From Fibrivirga algicola (lineage in GTDB: Bacteria > Bacteroidota > Bacteroidia > Cytophagales > Spirosomataceae): DNA of 64,000 nt. The position numbers and the translations under genes were made by a program. The stretch is from assembly GCF_011742925.1 (NCBI RefSeq), contig NZ_WAEL01000005.1, positions 453,934 to 517,933 of the forward strand, in the 5' to 3' direction. Every line of letters starts with the position of its first letter. Position 1 is the stretch's first letter. Under the pieces are notes generated by a model that did no database searches, was not told the origin of the DNA, and worked only from the letters and a program-made list of their open reading frames with translations. Positions 59,531 to 64,000 of this stretch are shown in pieces.

Positions 59531-59944
59531 ATGAAAATGTCTGATCAGTTCCTGGCCTACCTGCTACTACGGCTAACCATGGGTGTTAATTTCACCTTTC
59601 ACGCTATTCCACGGTTCGTTAAGGGCGTTGGTGGGTTTCGTGACAAAATGGTCTCCGATTTTAGCCAGACCCCCCTTCCTCCGTTTCTTGTGTATGCCTT
59701 TGGCACCCTGCTGAGCTACATCGAACTGATTATCGGTATCCTGCTCACGATCGGCATGTTTACGCGCTACGCGCTGGTATCGGCTAGCCTGCTGATGATG
59801 GCGCTGATGATAGGTACGTCGTTTCAGCAGAAATGGGATGTTGTGGCTTCACAACTGATCTACTCCGTCATCTTCTTCATCCTCGTTTGGACCCAACAAT
59901 CCAACTTCTATTCTGTTGACCGAATCATGCTGGGAAGGGAGTAA
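59531..59944 (+). CDS. DoxX family membrane protein
   Basis: From ATG 59531 (MKMSDQFLAYLLLRLTMGVN) this is a 137-residue protein with four TM helices (about residues 8-28, 50-72, 76-96 and 103-123). The start YLLLRLTMGVNFTFHAIPRFV and FGTLLSYIELIIGILLTIGMF (both split in naming) fit DoxX-like proteins, which are quinol- or redox-linked in some bacteria and often unassigned. Here it is alone, and its stop converges on the PduO-type gene across a hairpin. Confidence 0.82.
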   Translation: MKMSDQFLAYLLLRLTMGVNFTFHAIPRFVKGVGGFRDKMVSDFSQTPLPPFLVYAFGTLLSYIELIIGILLTIGMFTRYALVSASLLMMALMIGTSFQQKWDVVASQLIYSVIFFILVWTQQSNFYSVDRIMLGRE

Positions 59945-59954
59945 GGCAGCATTC

Positions 59955-60015
59955 ACCGCTTGCTGTTGCTCTGTCCTGAGCCAATAGGCCTACTAGCAGC
60001 GCAACAGCAAACGGT
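59955..60015. repeat. Inverted repeat between convergent DoxX and adenosyltransferase genes
   Basis: ACCGCTTGCTGTTGC (59955-59969) pairs with GCAACAGCAAACGGT (60001-60015) with one G:U pair; the loop is 31 nt. It fills the 81-bp gap between stop codons, in the position of a bidirectional terminator. Confidence 0.7.
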
Positions 60016-60025
60016 AAGCCTCCTT

Positions 60026-60577
60026 TTACACCCTCGGCTCCCAGGCTACTTCGTCGACGGCGAGGTCCTGCGCCATTTTACGGCTTAGCACGAAGAGGTA
60101 ATCTGACAGGCGGTTCAGGTACGTTATCACCAACGGATCAACCGGTGATTCGCTGTTGAGCCCAATCGCGAGGCGTTCGGCCCGACGGCATACCGTTCGA
60201 GCCAAATGGGCGAACGATACCGACGCATGACCGCCCGGCAGCACAAACTTGCGCAGTTCGGGTAACTCAGTATCCATCGCGTCCATATTGTCTTCGAGCC
60301 GGGTTATGTCGGCATCGATGATGGCCGGTATCGCTTGCCGGGGTGGTTTGTTCGGGTCTGTTGCCAACTCGGCACCAGCGGTGAAGAGCCGATCCTGAAT
60401 TTCTTTCAATAAAGCCCGCCGATTGGCATTAACAGGCTGATCGCGCAACAGACCAATCCACGAGTTCAGCTCATCAACGGTACCGTAGGTATCAATCCTG
60501 AGGTCAGCTTTGCTAACGCGCCGTCCGCCGATAAGTGATGTCTGGCCTGCATCGCCGGTTCTTGTATATATTTTCAT
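60026..60577 (-). CDS. Cob(I)yrinic acid a,c-diamide adenosyltransferase, PduO type
   Basis: A 183-residue PduO-type ATP:cob(I)alamin adenosyltransferase, which makes coenzyme B12. The start KIYTRTGDAGQTSLIGGRRVSK carries the ATP-binding loop (split: KIYTRTGDAGQTSL and IGGRRVSK), followed by DTYGTVDELNSWIGLLRD, FVLPGGHASVSFAHLARTVCRRAER (ATP and cob(I)alamin binding Arg) and YLNRLSDYLFVLSR. The five-helix bundle length is standard. No B12-dependent mutase is in this window. Confidence 0.94.
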   Translation of the reverse strand: MKIYTRTGDAGQTSLIGGRRVSKADLRIDTYGTVDELNSWIGLLRDQPVNANRRALLKEIQDRLFTAGAELATDPNKPPRQAIPAIIDADITRLEDNMDAMDTELPELRKFVLPGGHASVSFAHLARTVCRRAERLAIGLNSESPVDPLVITYLNRLSDYLFVLSRKMAQDLAVDEVAWEPRV

Positions 60578-60631
60578 GGAGACTTTTTGGGGTAAATCAA
60601 GGTTAACTGGCTAAATCCGGTGTCGCAAAAG

Positions 60632-60639
60632 TACCTTTG
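60632..60639 (+). promoter_or_regulatory. Putative -7 element upstream of the 4-TM gene and queA
   Basis: TACCTTTG at 60632-60639 matches TAnnTTTG exactly. The transcript would start near 60646, 28 nt before the ATG at 60674, and probably covers the 4-TM gene and queA. No TTG box was found. Confidence 0.5.
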
Positions 60640-60673
60640 CGGCCCATTAACAACACGTCGTCACACCGTACTT

Positions 60674-61189
60674 ATGCGCGCTGGTTCCTTTTTTGTTCGC
60701 ACCTGGCGAATATTGTCCATCCTTGGTTTTGTAGGCCTTCTGATGAGCAGCTATATTTCATACCCTGGCGAGGTAGCTTTTCGGTTCAATGATGCTGGTC
60801 AGGCCGTACAGTACTTGAGCCGCGAAACCATTTTCTACGTAAGCATCGGCATTTTCATTCTGGTCTATGTTATAACCAACGCCGTCACCCGCCTGTTTCC
60901 AAAATTGCCGATCGAAAAAATTCCCAATCCGAACCCTACTGCTTGGGAAGGGCAACGCCGTAAACTGACCGATGTATACGTGAATTGGTTTTATGCCCTG
61001 TCGGCGGCATTCAACACTATACTGGCACTTGGCCTGATGGTGCTGTCGTTCCTGAACCGCAGTAACGTAAGTGCTGATTCAAACGATTACGGCTGGTTAC
61101 TGCCTGTAAGCACCGGTATTATTGCCATCGTTGTTATTTCGTTGCCGATTCGGTTGATGATGAAACCACCTGTCGATCATGTTGCCTGA
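60674..61189 (+). CDS. Four-TM membrane protein, unknown function
   Basis: From ATG 60674 (MRAGSFFVRTWRILSILGFV) this 171-residue protein has four TM segments (about residues 8-28, 50-72, 100-122 and 138-158) and short loops with Pro/Asn-rich part KIPNPNPTAW. No family is recognised. Its stop codon overlaps the queA start by 11 bases (queA ATG at 61179), so the two are translationally coupled. Confidence 0.75.
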   Translation: MRAGSFFVRTWRILSILGFVGLLMSSYISYPGEVAFRFNDAGQAVQYLSRETIFYVSIGIFILVYVITNAVTRLFPKLPIEKIPNPNPTAWEGQRRKLTDVYVNWFYALSAAFNTILALGLMVLSFLNRSNVSADSNDYGWLLPVSTGIIAIVVISLPIRLMMKPPVDHVA

Positions 61190-62375
61190 TCTCCGCCTAG
61201 ACCAATTTCAATACGACCTCCCTGATGAGCGCATTGCTCGTTTTCCACTGGCCAAACGCGACCAGTCGAAACTACTGGTTTATAAGGAAGGACAGATCAG
61301 CCATCACCAGTTCGTTGACCTGCCCGATCTGCTGCCTGCTGATAGCTTCCTGGTGTTCAACAATACAAAAGTGATTCCGGCCCGGCTGCTCTTTATGCGG
61401 TCGACCGGCGCAACCATCGAACTATTCCTGCTGAACCCAATGCCTTCCGACAGGCCTGTTGGCGAGGCGATGCTCGATAAAGGTGAAGCTGTTTGGCAGT
61501 GCATGATTGGTAACCGCAAAAAATGGCGGGAGGGCGAAACGCTGTTGCTGACCTTTGGCGAGGTAGTACTGATTGCTGAATGGGAGGATACGGAGAAAAG
61601 TCTGATCCGCTTTACCTGGCAGCCCGACGACATGACCTTCGCCGAACTGATTCAGCAGGCCGGTCAAATGCCTCTGCCGCCTTATTTGAAACGTGAACCC
61701 ATTGCCGCTGATAGCCAAACATACCAGACCGTGTATGCCAGAAAAGAAGGAGCCGTTGCGGCCCCAACTGCTGGCCTGCACATGACCAAGGATGTGCTGG
61801 GTACGTTAGCCGAACGTGGTATTGGCCACGATGCGCTCACTCTGCATGTGGGGGCGGGTACGTTCCAACCCATAAAAGCCGATGACCCCCGGCAGCACAC
61901 CATGCACGCAGAACAGGTTGTGTACACGCGGGAGAACATAACGAACGTTCTGAAACACCTGGACCACCTGATTCCGATAGGGACCACATCCATGCGGTCG
62001 CTCGAAAGTTTATACTGGTTTGGCGTTCGGTTGCTGGCCAGCCACCCCGATCCGTTTCACCTCGACCAGCAGTATGCCTATAACGTACCTGCGGAGGAGC
62101 AGCCATCGACCCACGATGCTGTGGAGGCGGTGCGCCTATATATGGAACAACATAAGCTACCACTATTGACAGCGCATACGTCTATCTATATCACACCTGG
62201 TTACCAGATGCGGATGTGCCGGGGTATCGTCACTAATTTTCACCAGCCGGGCTCTACCCTGATTCTGTTGATTGCCGCTCTGGTTGGCGATGACTGGCGT
62301 ACTATATATACAGAGGCGCTTAGCAACGACTATCGTTTTCTCAGCTACGGCGACTCGTCACTCTTACTTCCATAA
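61179..62375 (+). CDS. queA: tRNA preQ1(34) S-adenosylmethionine ribosyltransferase-isomerase
   Basis: QueA moves the ribosyl group of SAM onto preQ1 at tRNA position 34, giving epoxyqueuosine, the penultimate step of queuosine synthesis. 398 residues is longer than E. coli (356) with insertions common in this phylum. Signatures are LPDERIARFPLAKRDQSKLLV, DSFLVFNNTKVIPARLLF, KEGAVAAPTAGLHMTKDVL, LTLHVGAGTFQPIK and NFHQPGSTLILLIAAL. It overlaps the end of the 4-TM gene. Other que genes are not in the window. Confidence 0.96.
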   Translation: MLPDLRLDQFQYDLPDERIARFPLAKRDQSKLLVYKEGQISHHQFVDLPDLLPADSFLVFNNTKVIPARLLFMRSTGATIELFLLNPMPSDRPVGEAMLDKGEAVWQCMIGNRKKWREGETLLLTFGEVVLIAEWEDTEKSLIRFTWQPDDMTFAELIQQAGQMPLPPYLKREPIAADSQTYQTVYARKEGAVAAPTAGLHMTKDVLGTLAERGIGHDALTLHVGAGTFQPIKADDPRQHTMHAEQVVYTRENITNVLKHLDHLIPIGTTSMRSLESLYWFGVRLLASHPDPFHLDQQYAYNVPAEEQPSTHDAVEAVRLYMEQHKLPLLTAHTSIYITPGYQMRMCRGIVTNFHQPGSTLILLIAALVGDDWRTIYTEALSNDYRFLSYGDSSLLLP

Positions 62376-62486
62376 CTTAATAGGAGAATGAGCAAATGAA
62401 TAAATAAGCGGATGCTTTGTACCGCATTGCGCTATTCTCTAACCATCTGCTCTTTCGTCCAGTCGCTCATTCCCTACTAATCGCTC

Positions 62487-63785
62487 ATGAATTTCATTGA
62501 AGAACTCCGCTGGCGAGGCATGCTTAACGACATGACGCCCGGTACCGAAGCCCAACTCAGTAAAGAAATGACTGCCGGGTATATTGGCTTTGATCCCACG
62601 GCCGCTTCGCTCCACATTGGCAACTTGGCTACCATCATGCTGCTGGTCCATTTCCAGCGTGCCGGTCATAAGCCATTCGCGCTGGTTGGTGGTGCTACCG
62701 GAATGATCGGCGACCCATCGGGTAAAGCCGCCGAGCGTGATTTTCTGTCGGAAGAAACGCTTCGCCTCAATCAGGAAGGCATCAAAAAGCAGTTGGAGAA
62801 GTTTCTAACCTTCAGCGATGCGCCGAACTCAGCCGAGATGGTCAACAACTACGACTGGTTTAAGGAGTTCTCGTTCCTTGGTTTCCTGCGCGAAGCGGGC
62901 AAGCACCTTACCGTTAATTATATGATGGCGAAGGATTCGGTAAAGAAGCGGCTCGAAACGGGCATCTCCTTCACCGAATTCTCGTACCAGCTTCTACAAG
63001 GCTACGATTACTACTGGTTATACAAGAACAAAGGCATCCGGCTACAAATGGGCGGTTCTGATCAGTGGGGCAACATCACTACCGGCACCGAACTTATCCG
63101 GCGTAAAGAAGAGCGGGGCACCGAAGCAGAAGATGATCGCGCCTTTGCCCTGACAACGCCGTTGGTGACAAAAGCCGACGGAACCAAGTTTGGTAAATCG
63201 GAAAGCGGAAACGTTTGGCTCGACCCGAGGCTGACATCGCCATATCAGTTCTACCAGTTCTGGCTTAATACAGCTGACAATGATTGTCCACGTCTCATTC
63301 GTGTATTTACGCTGCTCAGCCAGGAAGATATAGTACGTCTGGAAGCAGAACACGCGGAAGCGCCCCACCTGCGCATTTTGCAGAAAGCCATTGCACAGGA
63401 GGTAACCACCCGAGTTCATGGTCAGGAGGGGTACGAGCTGGCGGTAAAAGCGTCAGAAGTCCTATTTGGCAAAGCAACCATCGACACCTTACGGTCTATT
63501 GCAGTCGACGAATTCGATGTAATCTTCGAAGGCGTACCCCAAACAGAGGTCTCTGCTGATGAATTAGCGGCCTGCAAAGACATTACCGATCTGCTTTCAG
63601 TAGCGTCAAAGGGTGAAGTATATGCTTCAAAAGGTGAAGCACGACGCGCAATTACCCAAAATGCGGTCAGTTTGAACAAGACAAAAGTGAGCGATCCGGC
63701 TGCTTCATTGGCCTTGGAATGGCTCCAGGACCGCTATTTACTGGTTTCGAAGGGGAAGAAGAACCACCTGCTGAAAAAAGTTTAA
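62487..63785 (+). CDS. tyrS: Tyrosyl-tRNA synthetase
   Basis: A 432-residue class I synthetase that charges tRNA-Tyr. The HIGH motif reads HIGN (residues 43-46, [13 protein letters not shown]). The tyrosine-recognition loop is [30 protein letters not shown] (QGYD and GSDQWGN). The KMSKS motif is KFGKS (234-238, [12 protein letters not shown]). The C-terminal S4 domain (about residues 365-432) ends KNHLLKKV. The start [19 protein letters not shown] is typical. No T-box riboswitch is seen upstream, as expected in this phylum. Confidence 0.96.
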   Translation: MNFIEELRWRGMLNDMTPGTEAQLSKEMTAGYIGFDPTAASLHIGNLATIMLLVHFQRAGHKPFALVGGATGMIGDPSGKAAERDFLSEETLRLNQEGIKKQLEKFLTFSDAPNSAEMVNNYDWFKEFSFLGFLREAGKHLTVNYMMAKDSVKKRLETGISFTEFSYQLLQGYDYYWLYKNKGIRLQMGGSDQWGNITTGTELIRRKEERGTEAEDDRAFALTTPLVTKADGTKFGKSESGNVWLDPRLTSPYQFYQFWLNTADNDCPRLIRVFTLLSQEDIVRLEAEHAEAPHLRILQKAIAQEVTTRVHGQEGYELAVKASEVLFGKATIDTLRSIAVDEFDVIFEGVPQTEVSADELAACKDITDLLSVASKGEVYASKGEARRAITQNAVSLNKTKVSDPAASLALEWLQDRYLLVSKGKKNHLLKKV

Positions 63786-63809
63786 CTTTTTTTCAGGCCC
63801 TAACTAACT

Positions 63810-63860
63810 GAAAGAAAGTGGTTAACGCATAAAGTCTCAAAATGTTAACCATTTTCTTTC
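63810..63860 (+). terminator. Hairpin terminator after tyrS
   Basis: A 17-bp stem with one G:U pair (GAAAGAAAGTGGTTAAC at 63810-63826 with 63844-63860), loop 17 nt, 25 bp after the tyrS stop. It has no T run; note the T-rich stretch CTTTTTTTC between stop and stem. Confidence 0.65.
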
Positions 63861-63869
63861 AACAGGGTC

Positions 63870-63947
63870 TTGACACGGGGCAAATGTTGCCCTACTTTTG
63901 CAGTCCCAATCAGGAACAACGGCGGTTGAGCAACAACAAAACCGCCG
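63870..63947 (+). promoter_or_regulatory. Strong Bacteroidota promoter and leader hairpin at the right edge
   Basis: TTG (63870-63872) and TACTTTTG (63893-63900) are 20 bp apart, the best full match to the TTG/TAnnTTTG promoter in the window. Transcription would start near 63907. The leader contains an 8-bp perfect stem CGGCGGTT (63920-63927) with AACCGCCG (63940-63947) followed by CTTTTC, like a weak attenuator. The gene it drives lies beyond the window; no start codon or coding frame is recognisable before 64000. Confidence 0.65.
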
Positions 63948-64000
63948 CTTTTCACGAGGACGGCACAGGGTCAGCATCCCGGCAGAGTACAAAAATTAAT

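Noticed and set aside
62376..62486. Possible tRNA or T-box in the queA-tyrS gap
   Set aside because: No cloverleaf, no T-loop sequence and no T-box motif; only weak short pairing such as AATGAGC with GCTCATT.

Overview
The window reads as a chromosomal segment of a Bacteroidota bacterium of the order Cytophagales, most like Spirosoma or a close relative (inference from gene content, not from a marker gene). Supporting signs are Bacteroidota-type promoters (TAnnTTTG at -7), a YpdA-type bacillithiol-disulfide reductase, a T9SS-like C-terminal domain, an SdrD_B-domain surface protein, a GH127/GH43/glutaminase-like hydrolase set and few Shine-Dalgarno sequences. Nearly all of it is ordinary chromosome. 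I see no rRNA or tRNA gene, CRISPR array, insertion sequence or prophage.

Layout. 0-9 kb: end of the his operon (hisF 3' end, hisIE), a small membrane protein, pyrC, then a histidine kinase/response regulator pair running into hemB, with a secreted T9SS-like protein divergent from the kinase, and a PadR regulator coupled to a membrane gene that carries an in-frame stop. 9-23 kb: ROK kinase, murB, SPOR lipoprotein, gmd, HtrA protease, glycosyltransferase, fabF, hemE, two small enzymes, heptose-7-phosphate kinase and ypdA. 23-30 kb: a 1306-residue SdrD_B-domain surface protein and priA. 30-46 kb: GDSL hydrolase, glutaminase-like protein, GH127, PBP4-type peptidase, a Tat-signal aminotransferase, a nuoL-nuoM pair and a GH43 enzyme. 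46-55 kb: MscS channel, NTF2-like and 4-TM proteins, AraC regulator, two tandem related MFS transporters, a zinc alcohol dehydrogenase, an MBL-fold lipoprotein and ThuA. 55-64 kb: NUDIX, sodium:solute symporter, ChaN-like protein, ilvE, DoxX, PduO-type adenosyltransferase, queA and tyrS.

How the genes fit together. Envelope building and maintenance dominate (murB, PBP4, SPOR lipoprotein, gmd, heptose kinase, glycosyltransferase, HtrA, MscS), alongside housekeeping metabolism (his, pyr, heme, fatty acid, branched-chain amino acids, queuosine, tyrosyl-tRNA) and secreted glycan hydrolases that lack a SusC/SusD pair here.

Two patterns are not explained by the genes. First, a family of long, often perfect inverted repeats (stems of 15 to 40 bp) sits in intergenic spaces; several share the phrase GTTTGAGGTT, and one lies in the putative 5' leader of ilvE, where it cannot end any gene. 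Second, the heptamer GGTACGT/ACGTACC is scattered through coding and non-coding DNA roughly ten times more often than chance (a count by eye).
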